Source: Casuarius casuarius (Eukaryota; Chordata; Aves; Casuariiformes; Casuariidae). Taken from it: DNA of 64,000 nt. Location: positions 197,933 to 261,932 of the forward strand of contig PTFA01000339.1 of the NCBI GenBank assembly GCA_003342895.1, read 5' to 3'. Positions within the stretch are counted from its first letter, which is position 1; every line of letters begins with the position of its first letter. A model generated the notes under the pieces. It saw only the letters and a list, made by a program, of their open reading frames with translations, did not search any database and was not told where the DNA came from. Made by a program: the position numbers and the translations under genes. Below, one piece after another: positions 27,220 through 42,200 of this stretch.

Positions 27220-30200
27220 GCACCATCAGTGCTTGCAGAGGGAGGCTATAATTACTTTCAACTAAAGTACTTCCATCACGCTGGGTTTTGAAGTTCATTC
27301 ATTTCCTTCTTTTCACTGTTAGCCCTTGTTATCCCACGTCTGGCTTCACTGGAGGGAAAAGCAATGACTAAGCTTCATAAAAGGTCAAAAGGCCCACCTC
27401 AGTTTTTCAAGGTACAATTTTGTTCTCATAATATTAATGTATACTATTTTTTAAAAAAGCTCTTGCAAAAGGAGTGGCATATTCTGTAGGCTGCCAGTGG
27501 CCAGTGCCAAGGAGAGAACTCAAACGAGGATCCCCATCAACTCTTTCGGGTCAGAAGGCCACGATATACCCAGAGATTGCTTCCGAGGACATGTCAAGAT
27601 GTGCCTACACTTCAGTGTTTCAAAAACCAGCTTAAGGCAAGGCTAACATTACGTTAAAGGGAGATCAGTTGTCTGTCTAAAATCTTAATACTAGCAGGTT
27701 TAAAATTTCATAATCACACCTGATAATCAGAAATGAAATTTCAGCAATTTTCTCCCGGACTAGAAGAAACTGTTGGGTGGCTGCAGAACCACGTGCAAAA
27801 CCATTCTCTGAGTAACCAGAGGCTCACTCTCAAAACCCAGGGCTATACCAAGGGCGCTCCGCAAGCCTGCTCTGTGTCCTGCACAACCTGACAGTTTCAT
27901 TAGTGGTTTGAATGAAAGAATACAGCGTGTTTACTAAATCTGCAGGCAACATGCTTTCAGAGTGCAAGGTCAAAACTCATAACAACTTTGACAAATGGGA
28001 GAAGCGGTCTGGAAAAAAAAATGGCATGAATTCAACAAGGACGAATGCAAAGTTCTACATTTAGACAGAAATAATCGCACAAAAAAAGAATGAAAACCTA
28101 CTGATTAGACACTAGAGCTAAAAAAGATCTGGGAGTCCTAGCTGAACATGAGTCAAGTTCATGCTTTTCTAACAAAGGGGCACGTGAACAGGAAAACTAT
28201 TTGTAAGAAAGAAAAAAAATCGGATTTCTATTTGTCTGAACGTTGCATTCAGTTCGGGCACTGCAGTTCAAGTGGGCTGCAAACCGCGGTGAGTCAGTTC
28301 AGAGAACAAGAATGATCAAGAGATCTAGAAAACATGATGCGGAGGGTAAGTGGGTTTTAGTCTATAAGGACTGAAACACATCACCATCCCCATGTTATAC
28401 TTAATATATGTAAATGGCAGATATGAAGAGAAATAAATATTCTGTTTTAGAACAAAGACCACCTGGCTTTAACCACAGCATAGAAATTCAAATCAGACAC
28501 CAGGAGAGTAAGGAATGGGAACGCGATGCCTACGGAAAGGAGGGGAACCTCCATCCCTGGAGAGAACAGACTGGACAAGCATCTGTATCGAAAGGACATA
28601 GGCACGTAGGCAGTGGTGTCCTCACACAGGGGGATGAACTAGATGCATTCCCAAGGTCCCCTTTAGCCCTATTTTTTATGATTTGTAGGTCACTGTCCTA
28701 AACTTAGGATAACGCAAGGCCCCAAATTGCTATTTTTCCCTTCAGTAATACTGCAGAAATGAGATCATCCTTGAATATCCTGGGTAGTCCTGACATGACC
28801 TGGAGGTACGCAGCGTTAATGACAGGCAAATGGAGCTTCCACACATGCACTAACGAATCTGCACAGGCTAAAACACAGAGGCCTTGGAAAAAACAGAGCC
28901 TTATATCCTGGAAACTGATGCAAGAGCCTGGACTTTTGGGGGGAAGGTGCTAGACTGCAACATTTCCCTGCTTTCCCAGGGATGCGACCCACAGCATCAA
29001 GCCGTGCTTTTTTTCCTGGGTGGTTATCCTTGGGCCAGGAACGCGCTGGTGGAAAACAGCGCCGAGGAGAGCGTGCAAAATCGAAACCAATCAACCATAC
29101 ACGAGTTGGCAGCATCCACGGTCTGTCTAGCCCTTCACGCAGCAACCCAGGAGGAAGCCGAGGGGAGCGCGTGGGCCAGCAAAGATGCAAAGCTATTGCT
29201 GTGGGCAATATAAATTCAAGCACTATTTTCCCTTGCACATAGCGACTTCATCTCTGACAGAGGAAGCACGAAGCGCTTCAGGGACAGCTCTTTCGGAGTC
29301 TTGCTTGGCTCCTTTCCTTACCGGGGAGGCTAAGGCTAACGTGCACACAGTGGAGAAAACGGCCCCGCTTCCAAGTAACTGGCTGACCTCTCTGGAAAGG
29401 CGGCTCTAGGAGTTTAAAAGAGATTTATGCATTAACTTCTTCGGCTTTCTCCCGCAAGTTCTCTCTAGACTTACAGCGGAAGGCAACAAGGTTTACAAGG
29501 GTCTCTGTTCCCTCAGCGGTCTCCTACGACCTCCCAGGAGAGGCGATCGGCATGGGTGATGATTTTTACTTAATTGGAGAACTCTTCCATGGCATGGGAA
29601 CACGGCTGTCACCCGAGCTCTCCAAACCCGCTCTTGGACATCATCCGTCAAGCTCTGAAGGTCAAAGCAGCCTGTCTGAGCTTAACATCCATTTTTCTTT
29701 GTGCAGGGAGTCAAAGCAGGAGACCAGTTTGATGTGTTCATAGCAGCTATTACTGATGAGGAGTAGGAGTCTGCCAGACCTGATGCCTGCAGCTGATAAT
29801 CTCTGTACCGTAATCTCCAAATTGTCTGGCAAGAAACAAAGGCCAGGTCATTTATCAGCCATAATGAGTCTCCTAACAAACTGGAAATCAGCTATTTATG
29901 GAAACTGCAGGATAAACTCCCTAAATTACAGCTGAACTTAGAAGCTATGAATGAGCCTGCAATTGCAGAGGTGAACAGTCTGCAATTCTCCCCATCTCCT
30001 TTTGCTAATATTCAGCTTGGGCCACTTCTTCATCCACACATTCGTCACCTTTAGCCACAGAGCTGTCCTGGTGTTAGCAATAGGGTCACTAACATCAGAA
30101 AGAAGCCACAACATGCCAAATCTGCCCTCGACATCAGATGCAACACAAGGGTATTGAGATGAATATAGGTCTTTTGATGAGATTAATAACACAGATATTT

Positions 30201-33200
30201 AATATACATATAATCCAAAGAACTGTGACATCTTGAGAGCATACTGGACAGCAGGAAGCAAGTTAAAGAACTTATTAGGAGCATGAAGTCAAAAAAGTGC
30301 ATCCCATCACTCCACCTCGAGGGAAAGGGTCTCACTTGTTCATTAGTGACATTATAGTGTCCCAGTTTCACAGCTCTGTATTTTTGCAAATACATAAATT
30401 CCCTTTACCACATGCAGATAAGCCTGCTTGGGCTGTCACTCACATCTTTGCCTATCAAATATGCAACATAACGCAAAAAATCTATGCTTCCTGACTTCAA
30501 GCCCAACACAAAGGAGTGAGTGACAGTATCTGCATTCGATGCCGAAGGTAGAAGGCAAAATGCTGCTTTTGGAAAACATAAACAGGAAGTTCCTGTGCAG
30601 ACAGGAGATCATCTATCAGTGCAATTACCGTGCAATTAAAGCCTCTCAGCAATGCAAGCTACTAGGGTAAATTCTAAAGTAGATTATTCCATGCTTACAA
30701 TCCCACCAGCCTCATCCCTTCGGGGGATAATTATCCCGTCCTCGTTATTGCAGCCTGAGGCTGTCAAGACTCAAAGTTGCATTTTACAAAACCGAAGAAC
30801 TGAAATACAGAGACACAAAGGCCCTAGTCCTGAAGGCTATTGAGATGCCTAACAGCAATCTATATTTTTTATTTATTTATTTTTTCAAATGAGGCTCGAT
30901 TTGTAAAGTTGAAAGACAACAAACCGGTTTGAAGTCTTTGCACCCTAACCAACTCCTCTTTGAGAGATTTCTTTTCCATAGTTCATGGCTCATTGGACGA
31001 GAGACGGTTAGGACACCGAACCAACAAATTTGGGCTGGATATGTCCGATCAGTCACAATGATGACATTATAACTCACTAGAGATGAAGCCTGTCAACATG
31101 GATACGCGAGGAGAGGTATGGAGGGAGGAAGAAAAAAAAACCCAAAAAATCAGACAAAAGGAGTTAGAGAAGGAAAAAAAAAAAAAAGAATGTCTAGAGA
31201 GTTCCTGGAGAAGCTCATCATTTATAACAGTGTCAGCCAAAGGACTTCCAGTGTGAGCATTTAAAAGAACAAGAAAAACCACCCAGAATAATCCATCACA
31301 AAAAGACCAAATCCTCAAGAGAACAGCACGGACAGAAAACCACGCGCTTGAGGAATGTCATATGGCAATATGGCAACTCCGTAAAGCTATCTCCTTCATT
31401 CCTTCCTTTCTTTTTTTGTGGAAGCACTTAGTTCTATCTAGCACACATTTCTGCCCAAAGATTCACAGAGTACATTTGGAGGATTATAGTATTTTTTAGG
31501 ATACCAGCAGTGATAAGAGCCACTTCAGCTCAGCATCCTTCAAAAACATTATTCCTGAGATCACATACTCGTAAGGATAAGTGTAGATCCAAGCTAAGGT
31601 TAAAGCTGTATTTGTGAACAGTTCTTGCATTGTTATCAACACTTTTAAGCTACTCACCCAGACAGAAGCATTTGACACGTGTACCATGTTTTACAACAAA
31701 TTTGACTGTTATGTTGTTTCTTATCTGAATTTCACTCATGGGAAACTGAGGTACAGAGAACTGAAGTGACTTACCTATAGTCACATAGCTTGCAAAGTCC
31801 AGAAACAGAATTCAGTCTATCATATGCTCAGAAGTTTCACTTTCGGCAATGAAACAGAATTTTAAAAGTGGTTATTCTAAACACTGGAAAAGTTGTAGCA
31901 CCTACAGCATTAGTTGGTTCTTTGTCTACTGAATTTTAGTTGTTACTGAAATGATTAGGCGCTGTCTAGAGTTGCTAATTACAAATAAATTTAAGGTCAC
32001 ATGAACTTGAACTCACATCTGCCCAGTAAACTATATTTTGAATATTTATTTTCAACAAAGTCTAACTCTCATTGACACAAATATACTAAACACTATGGTT
32101 TGTTATAGTTAGTTCCACACAACAAATTAAAGAGTTCTTAAAGTTCCTTATTTTTTCTTTCTTCTCCTTTCCTTTAACATCTTCCATTCCAAAAATTTGG
32201 GAGACCAACTTAATATTTTGTCACATTTAGAAAAGCACTTCACGCGCTCAGTCCTCGAGGCAAGAGCATCAGTCTGTTCCACTCTAACACCCAACACCTG
32301 CAGATCTCTACAAACACAGCATCCAAGGAAACCTCTCCAGCCAGCAAAGCAAAGCTCGAGAACCAACTTGTAAGAGAAGAAACAGTGCAAGATCCCTTGT
32401 CAACTCAGGAGTTCAGGAAATAAGACTAACATGGGAAGCTGAAAAAGTGTTGGTATTAATTAGAGTTTTGTGTAATAGTTTCCATGTTCCTTTTTTTTGG
32501 CATGGAAATGGAGAAGGAAGCAAGAAATAGAAAAACAAGTGATCCAAGAGAACTGTAAATAGCTTTAGAAAGTCTGAGATGTCTACTGAGGAGAAGATAC
32601 CTGGGTAGATCCATACAGACTAAGATGTTTTACCTTTCCAAGGCAGATCCAGAGCTCAGCTGGCATATAAACTCTTAGAGAAACATCACCGAAGAACATG
32701 CCTGAGCCTATTCAGCCTGGATGGAACAGATGAAGTGTGCAGACACGTTCCATCCTCCTCACCTAGTTCAAGTGGGCTGGTCCAGCACCACTTGCAGGAC
32801 ACCCTGCCCTCAACACCAAGCCACCAGCTGCGGCTGTGGCACATAGACATCCTCCGACCAGAGCTATGCATCAACAGGAGCACTTCTGAAGACAAAACCC
32901 TAAATCTGAGAGCGAATACACTGTCATTAAGGCATTCTCTCAGCATGCCACATGGCAAGTTGCAGCTCAGTCACCTGCCTTCTGACTTATTCCTGCCCAC
33001 CGAATTAGCATCTTTGGGGACCATTCCCCCAAATGACAGGCTTAAAGGTACTGCCTGCTGTCAAAAACACGGCAGCTTTTCTAGAAGGCCAAGCAAGCAT
33101 CAGTGAAGAGGAATTTTTGCATTGTCATTCTGTTCCGACGCTGTAGAAATAGAGCACGTAAACATGGTTTAAAGCAATTTAGAAAGAGATATTCAACAAG

Positions 33201-36200
33201 AGCAGACAGCCCAGGTGGATTTCGAGGTTAGGAGGAGAAAAGCAGGACTGACTGCACTTACATATCTGCACACTCAGATAAAGTTAGTAAATCACCAGCT
33301 CAGACTGCAACAAAATCCGAGCCTATCTTCATCTTGGTTTCTGAGAAACAGTTGAAAAATACACGAACAACTGACATTACCTCTCCCTATGAAACTCATT
33401 CCTCTGACATCTGTAGACCATAGTAGCTACCCCACCACTTGTGCAACACTGTTTTCACAGGGCTGCTTTTCATCAGCTGTTGCCACAGGCTTCCCAGAAG
33501 AGTCCTGCAGGGTCCAAACCACAGTCAGACATGCAGAAGTTTGTCATTGTTGGATCCCCAGAAGTACAACGCCGGTCCTGGGCTAAGCCCGGGAAAAATG
33601 AGTAATACAACCCAAGGGAAGGAACCACAGCACCAGTAATCGCAGTGCGTGGTGCCCCCCGAAAGAGGCAGTGGTTTAGGCAGCCCAGTAACAACTGTTC
33701 ACCCACTCTCCAGCCCCTGGCACAAGCAGGAGAGCTGAGACGAGTATCCAAACTGGCAATGACTCATAGGCAAAGTATCCCATTTATTTGTGCATAACCA
33801 GCGTCTGGCAAAACATGGTTCGAATGCCCAGAGTTATTAGCTTGCTAATAATATGCACGTTATTAACTGTCCAAAAAGTCACCTCGGAGAGGTCCCGAGG
33901 CCGTAATTGTCAGGGAGCAGCGAGGGATGGGTAGCTGGGACCCGAGGGGGATAACAGGGCTGGGAAGGCAGGGGCCTCGCCGCGCGGGACCCTGTCCCAC
34001 CATGGCACATGGGGCAGACACGGAGGTCGTGGTCAGGTTCAACCAAGGGTTGAGATTACCGGACAAGTCTATGGTAACGAGGCAGGTCCAAAGGCAAGCC
34101 GGGAAGTCAATCCACAGGTCGGGATCAGACCCAGTGATCGGCGGGCAGGTCCATGGTGATAAGGAAGGTCCGAGGTCAGGCCAGGACATCAAGCCACGTC
34201 AACGTTGGTGGCTGCATGAGCAGGGTCCGAGGCAAGGCACAGCTGTGGCCAAGCTGGAGACTGGGACACCTCGGAGGTAGCTCAGGCATGGACTGAAAGC
34301 CCAGAGCCAAGCTTCAGTGGGCCTGTGGGCAGGGTGGCTCCACCCGAGGCTGGTCTGGGCCATTAAGGCCTGTTAGTGCCCCCAGGGCCCTGACAACAGT
34401 GCCCAAACAGCAGCACTAATTCTTTGAAGTCGGTTTTACTGTTTGCAGTAGACAACATTTGTGTTCAGGAGCCTTATTTAAACAACCCATCCTTTCCAGA
34501 ACGCCCCAAAATTCAGTTCCTTCAAAGTAACATAAGCTTGGTTTCAGGAAGGGTCTCACCAAACTTTTTAGTTTGAGATGTACGCAAGCCAGGCTCCCCA
34601 CTTAAAATAATTAAAGCCCAACTATGTAAGTCAGTTTGCAAACTTAAGTACCTACAAATACCGTTCCGCAAGGAGCATTAGGCATGCAAACTTCTAAAAG
34701 AGCAGACTTGCAAGTGCAGACTCCCCAGTTCCGCCTCCTTCATCCCAGCCTTCCGTTATGCTAAAAGCTGGCCATAAAACACTACAGCCCTTGGCTTCTT
34801 ACTGCATGGCAAGAGCCCCTGTTAAGTCCTGACGAACACCGCGGTTTAGGGAGAGCCTTCCCTTTAACGGGATCCCTAACCCTTTGGGAAATACAACACT
34901 AAGACAATTTTCTCCGTTGCTATTAAAAGGAATGCATTCAGACACACACAGCTGCAGTGAACTCACCAGCTTAACTTTGACTTGGAAGCAATTCCTGTTT
35001 ATGGTCTATTCTTGGAAAAAAGTTGCCATTTGCAATAGGGACACTCATGATAAATAAACTGAAGCTAACTCATTTCACATACACCAGGCAGCCATCAAGG
35101 ATGAATTTTGGTACCCACTGACTCAAGATGGATAACAAATAACTTCATCTCCCACTGTAAATTGCAGGAATTGTTCCAACCACTACGACGCAAGTCATGC
35201 CTATTTTATTTGTCCAGATACAAGGTGACCTAGAATGATTTTTCTCAAATAAACAAGCAAATCAAGTTACTCCACGAACACCTGCTGAATCTTCCCACCA
35301 ACTGCTCCCTGCTACCTTCCCCTTGATCACAACCCGCTTGTACAATACCCCCAGCAGTTTTTGTCTGCATTGCTTGAACCACCTCACTGCGGTACTCCAG
35401 GTTCCCTATCTGTTTGGCTAGACAAGAGATAACACGTGACCGGTCCGATCACTGCTGTCTCACAACAGAGGAGAACTGCATTAACCACAAGGGGCAAAAA
35501 TCCATCTTTTTTTCCCGCTCATTTTCACAACACGCAGAAAACCTTTCTGGGCTCTATACCAAGTTTAAGTTAGGGCTGGCCAATAAAGTTATCGGGACTG
35601 GTAGATCTGATACATCTTGCTTCCTTGGAAAATCACGTTAAAATAAAATCTGTCCCCTCCCTGCTTCCATCAAGGTCACAGTCACCTTCTCCATCACCAA
35701 CAGTTCAGGTTTCACCATCCAGGAAAGCTCCTGGCTGCACAGGCAGTGGGGTAGGACCTCTCTCAGGTTCTACCAACTGTGTCTGCCTAAAGCCAGGCCT
35801 GGCCTTGTGCTATCTGGGGCCTCCTCTTAACAGCCTTTAGTCATAGACTTACTGGGGAGACCAATGGGGCTTTATTCCTCTGTCAGGAAGCTCAACGAGC
35901 ACCTTGAGCCCATTTTGGTGGGGCTTGTGCACCCTCCCGCAGATTTACTGCCCACTCCAGGACTAGAATTCAAAAAAAATATAAAACAAATGTGTTTTCA
36001 TCTAACTTTGGAAGACACAGACCAATATATTATTTCCTTTATCATTCCCAGTGTGGATAGTTCTCTCTTCCTGTGTTCTCTCTCAGCACTGCATGACCAT
36101 GCTCTGACCAACACAGCAGCTATTAAGCCTTCATTAGTCATGCATCTGCCACTGCAGGCAAAAAAATCAGCTATTGCTTAAACTCTTCTCAGGCTCCTCT

Positions 36201-39200
36201 TATTAGAACAAAGATCATCTTTCTACGAAGCTTTTCCCAGCTTTACCACATCTGTGCTCATGCCCCATCCCCCTCCAGACCTTGGGCCATTAACATTTCC
36301 CTTGCTGCCACAATTCCCCAGAAGAGAGCCTGAACCTTGCTCGTTATTGCTTAATTATTCTGACTGTTAACATATACCCTCAATCTGGGGTCACTGCCCT
36401 TCTGTGGTCAGCATCCCCCTTCCACGTCACTACCAAAATGCCAGGAGTCCAGCAAGGTCACCGAGTAGCACTAACATCCAAACATTTCTCAGTGATCTCT
36501 GCTCACATGAGGGATCACTCTGCTCCTTTGGCTGCTTTAGCCGCCCTGCATTTAAATAGCCTCATTCCGAGTTCATCCCACCACCTAACTCCCTTCGCAC
36601 GAAGCTGTGCTCACCAAACCGATACTCTCCGCTAAAAAAAAATTAATTATTTAGTAACATAAAAAGGTCTCACTTCGCACCCCCTCTCACAGCAAAGGAA
36701 GTGAATGGAGGAAATCGCACAGGTCTGTCTTTATCGTCACAAAAGTCACTTTGCCCACTGTCAAAATCAGAGCTAATCTGGCATCGATCAGCTTGTATTT
36801 CAGATTGATTACAACGACAGGAACATGACAGTCTCTCCATGGAGAAGCTACACCCAAGCAATCAGAAGTGGGAGACAGTTTTGGCACAGAAGTATTTACC
36901 TTGGATGCCAAGTTGTCCACCAGTGCAATCATGGAGTTCTTGAAGAGGGTAGCAGCTGTCAAGGGTCGCTTGGTCACCTCAGTGATGCTCAGTTTACCTT
37001 CAGGCCACATCATCTTCAACACAGGGTTAGAGCTAAAAGACAATCTCTTTAATTGCACAGTCTGACAGCAGGGCAATAAATGGTCCACTAAATTCAAATT
37101 TCAACAGTTTGCTTCTGTCCAAATCTACTGGTGTTTTCAGCTCAGACATGTATCAGCCAAACCAGTATGACATTCTTGGCCAAAATATCTCTTGCTCTTG
37201 AGTAATATATAGTCCAAGCTTACAACTAAATACCCTGGAAGAATGACAAGTGCATTCTCCTCCTCAGACAGAGATGTGCACTAATGGGATCGTACAAATA
37301 CTGCAGAAGTGATCCATCAAAAGCGGAGTCTGCCTCACTGACACAAGCACAAAGAGGAATTTATTCCAAATAGAAAAGAGTAAGATCATAGCCCACAACA
37401 TCCTCCCTGGAAACTCAGTATTTGCTTTCAAGCCATACTCCTGCACTACTCTTGATGTATAAAGTAATTTCTACATTTTAGCCTACGTTTTCTTGAAGGG
37501 GAGGTAAAACGGCCATGATGGATGGCAAGAGCGCTGGAACGGACAAAAGCTGAAGGCAATTGCAGCGATCTGATGGCCAATCTATCACATGCTTTAATGT
37601 GCCCTCAGTGGTCTTTGCGAACAGTCTTTCCCAGAGACTTAGCTGAAACCAGAGGCTACATTTAATAAGTCTTCTACGCAGCAAATATTTTGCAGGTTTT
37701 TTGGTTAATAGAAAGTCTTGAAAACACGAAGAGCAAGACTGTTCAAAGGAGTACACTGAGCAAACATGACAGGACTGTAAACTAAGTGAAGAGTTGTACT
37801 AGCTTTTAAACAAGGTAAACAGAACTGTCCAAGCAGCTCCTAGGCCATTTTGTGCTGACTCCCACTCCGAGCAAAGTCTGCGAAAGGCTGAGATAGACAT
37901 CACTTAGAAAAGAATTACAGCGCATTTAATGCCAGCCATCAAGGAAGAGTTTCCTGGAGAGCTTATTTATACACACCTATGTTTTGACAGGATTTCAAAT
38001 TTGCTTGTCAAAGGCAAATATCAGTTGCCTAATTCATATTTATGATAAGTGACTATATGTTTTAAATTTGTCATGTCATAGCACGTATGTAAAGGCTTCA
38101 AATATACTTGCTCTTTTTTCCCCACACCCCAAATCTTTCTTTTAAAAAAGGGCTTTTGATTGGGGCTTGACAAGATCTGTTCTTGACCAAATGCTACTCA
38201 ATTTATTAAAAATAAATAAATAAATAAAATCAGTATTGGTACATCTGCAACTGGTCAAGAAATGGGTTAATGACAAGCCAAGCTGCACAGGTAGTCTCTG
38301 TACAGCTATCTTGCTTGCACAATGAGTTGGGTTCAAACACACACTTCAAATTTAGTTAAATTAAAGGTCGACAGCATACACAGAATAAGGATTTTATCTT
38401 GAAAAACTGTAGGAGGTCAGCTTTCAGGTCACGGTGGATATTCAAACATCAGATCCCAAAGCACTGTTTACTACAACAGCTAACACACATGCCACACATG
38501 CAGTAAAGACAGCATCAGTGAAAACATTAAGCTATTCCAGTATCCACTCCATAAAAAAGGATGCCGAAAAACAGGACTTAAAAGGAAGCTCACTAAGATT
38601 TTTATACCTACCTGTTGTACATGAGGCGCTTGAAGTCCTGAAATAAAGTGTCTTTGTTTTTGTCAATAAATCCAGTGACTGAGTAACTAGGAAAGGAAAA
38701 TAGTGTTAATGGCAAAGAAGCAGAGTCTCTTTTCCGAGCTGCTGGTATCACTGTGAGATCAGTATCCTTGCACTCCTACAGACAGATGCTCATCAGAAAT
38801 GCAGCTCTGTTTTCTAACCTCTCACTAATTTGCTGCACAAGTGCTGCGCAGGACCTGGATCTTTGTGCCTAGCTTTCCACCTCTCGCGGGGGAAGAATGT
38901 GCACCTAGTTTTAGAAAGCTATTTGAACTACGCAGGTGAAGACCATGATGGCCAAGACCTATAAAAGCATTTGGACAGGTCGTAGACTGCCCAAACTCAA
39001 GAGTTCGGCTCGTGAGTTAGGCTCACAAGTTCTGCTTTCGAACTCAGAGTCTGTGTTTGGGCTAAATCCTACAGATACCAAGGGTTGCTCTTCCACGTGT
39101 CTAGTCTGTCACTCTTGGCGTCAAAGAAAATTCTCCAGTGGGAGTGCCTGGAATCAAGAACAGCCAATAACCAGGTGATTAGGGAACTCTTGGAAATAAC

Positions 39201-42200
39201 ACAGACAAATTGGGGATTCTTTCCAATCTGAAAGACTTCTGAAATTCATCTCTTCTCCAAGGCTCAAGACAAGCAGCTGTCGGTTCACAGAGGCAAAGTC
39301 CAGAAACTCCCCATTCAGTGAATCCCAAACTCCGCTGCCTCCCCTTGTACCCCTGAGCTTCAGATCCCACTCTGGGACACCTGCTCCTGAACTGCAAGCC
39401 CTGGGAGCCGGAGCATGCCTTAATCCTACTGCTCCCCGTAACATAATTTAGGCTTAAGGACTACATGCAGATAGTTCTATGTTTCAGTTTTGGTTTAGAA
39501 AGTCTGCAGCCACTGGCAGCGCAGAAGTTTCATCCGTCAGTATGACACCATGTATTTTTATAGTCCTTAGCAAAATGCTGCAAAAGCAGGTATATCTATC
39601 AGCAATCATTGATTGAAGACTGTAACAAAATCTAATATCACTGAATGGGCTCCATGGGTTACTTTTGGTTACTGGTTGGTTTTATAAATTAAAGGTAAAT
39701 TTAATCTCAATGTAAAAGGTGAAAAATCCCAAATTCTCTCCTCATTAACTCCCTTTGGACTCTGCCGGCACAGGGAGTTACACAAATCCTAAAGTAACCA
39801 TTAAATCATGTCAGTGATATTCCCGACAAGGACTTTCCCAGTGAATGGTTTCTAACACGTGCGCATCTTTCGCTTCAACTTCATCTCCCTCCATATCGCT
39901 ATGAAATACCGCAGCAATTGTTGTTAACTTCAGGTACAGAAAACTTTTTAACCTGAATGAGGAAGACTTCTTGTACTGACATTTATTTCAGTTTAACAGT
40001 ACCCTATATTTTGAGTCTTCCCAAAGTGATTTGAGAATTTAAAGCTAGAGAGTTATATAACGGTATGAAACAGATGTCTAAAAGAGATTTTATTAGCTCA
40101 GTATAGCCTATTTAAATAAACAGTGCTGGCTTTTTTTCCTTTCTTTTTTTTCCCCCTCTCCTGAAGCATTGTCTCCCTCCCCATATTCTCCTTTTGTTTC
40201 AATTCCAAGAACAAAATCATATTCTGTATAGCAAGAAACTAGCATGAGATTTAATCGATAAGCAATTGCTGCACTCTGTAATTCTGTATGACAGCTATTT
40301 CTGGTTCGTACCAGAAGCAGCATTAAATCAGAATATCGTACCACTTCAAAGCTGGTTAAAAGACAAAAATAGAAGGTACAACTTCATTTCTGAAAAAAAC
40401 TCACATCACATCTCCAGCGTAGTGCTTGATTCGAAAGTCTCTATCAAACTCCAGGATTTTGTCAGTGGCACAAAGCTAAAATAAATTTCACATATATTAA
40501 AATGTCACCCTCGGAATTTCAAGCTTTGGGGAAGAGCAACTTGCATTGGAAGTAGAAAGAAAAACCATGGTTATTCCCCTCTATATATGCACGTGAAGAT
40601 GTGAAATCCCACTATAACACTGCTTTAATACATTTTTTCATGGATGTTTTAGAAAAAACAAAACATGTTTGTATAAAATCAAGTTGCAAGAGCCTACAAT
40701 TTTAGTTTAAAAAAAAAGATCCAGGGAGGCCAGCGCTGCAACCCCTACATTTTCGGCTCAGACTCCCATTTTGTTCTTTGACTACAACGAAGACGTCAAG
40801 TGCCCCCATGGCAGCCGTTCAGTACCAGCAGCCGCAATACCCGCAACCCCTTCAGGAATAGCGGAAGCCAAAAAAACGCATCATGCTGTGTTTAATTAAA
40901 AAAGGAGAACGCCATAAAAATGATTTTTCTTGTTAAAGCCCAAAGGGGCAGGTAAACGAGTTAAGTCTTTGCAGGATGCATGGGCACCATTTGAAACCGC
41001 TCAGGGCTAGGAATAAACATTTACCCACCTTACCAAAAGTCTTGGGAAAATGCAAGAGGAAATTAGCATCGTTGCACTGCAGGGTAAGAGATAATTAGAA
41101 GCAGGAAGAGATCCTTCAAAAGCTTAACCTGCGTCCAAGAGTAGAAAATAGATTGGCTCAAACTGACAGATTAGATTAAAAAAAAAAAAAAAAATCACAA
41201 GCAAGCAAAAAGTTCGAGTAACAGGTACATAAAAGGTTACAAAGGTATAAGAAGCTCAGCACGTTAGGAGCAGGAAGCCTGCCAGGGTCTGTAGGGCTGG
41301 TAGATGACCAAGGTATAGAAGGAACACAGACAAAATAAGGCCATATCAGAAAAACCAAGCAATTTGTCTTTTTGCAGCTGTGTTCACCAGCAAGGGGGTA
41401 GAGGGGCTCTACTGCCTTTTTCGGCCACCCAAAGTATATATCTCAAGCCCACGTGTCAGTAGGAGAGGTACAGGACAAACAAAAACATGACAAAAAGCAG
41501 CAATTGCCTCTACCAGGTGGGACACAATCAGGTGTACAAGCCTCTCGTTTCAAATCCACCCAATACTGGACAGTCTGGAAGGTAGCTTAACATGACGCTA
41601 ATTTTTTTAATGAGTGTTTCTCCCTGTGAACTTTGCATCTGCTAGGCAAATCGGTAGAAATTATTCTTAAAAATTAAGTGTATTGATACAGTTGATGGTC
41701 TGCTCGGTTTTCTAAAAGCCTTTACGTAAGGTTCTTTGCTAGCAACTCAAAGAAATTAAGTTGCTATGAAAGATCAGAGAAAGGGTCCTCACGCAGAAAT
41801 CGGAAAGAGAGGAAACGGAGGGTAACAGCAAATGGTCTGGTTTTACAGTAGAAGTTCACCAGGGAGACCCACAGGGGCCTGCGCTGAGGTCTACACCGTT
41901 AATAGTCTTAAACGAGCCATAAACAGAGGATAATAAGAAGGTGAGCAAGTTTGTTGCTCCTACTTAATTATTCAGGGAAGTAAAAACAATAGTTGAAGGA
42001 GAAGACCTGCAGGAAGACATCAGAGGCTAACAGAAAGGCCATGGAAAAGCAAATGAGCTTCAACAAAGAGCGATGCACATGAAGATAAGCCAAGGTTCAC
42101 AGTAAAACGATGGACTCTGAATGACTATCCCCAGTTCTCCATCTCAAAAAAGACACAGGAGAAACTGGAAGAGGCTTGAGGAAGGGCAAAAGCCATCAAC

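Larger units (their letters stand above)
26255..36899. other. MYO1D intron 14 (10.6 kb)
   Basis: Donor GTAAAT, acceptor CCCCTTAG. Contains a TA microsatellite, a long CR1 fragment, MIR-like SINE remains, a GC-rich LTR-like element, and a CT-rich unassigned stretch (about 35640-36640) with no identifiable gene. None of the open frames shows a recognisable protein. Confidence 0.75.

Noticed and set aside
40808..40861. A 17-codon Gln/Pro-rich mini-ORF starting [13 protein letters not shown].
   Set aside because: Too short to support; no Kozak, exon or conservation evidence.
41161..41194. A17 run considered as the tail of a processed pseudogene.
   Set aside because: Upstream sequence shows no decayed coding region or polyadenylation signal in the right place.
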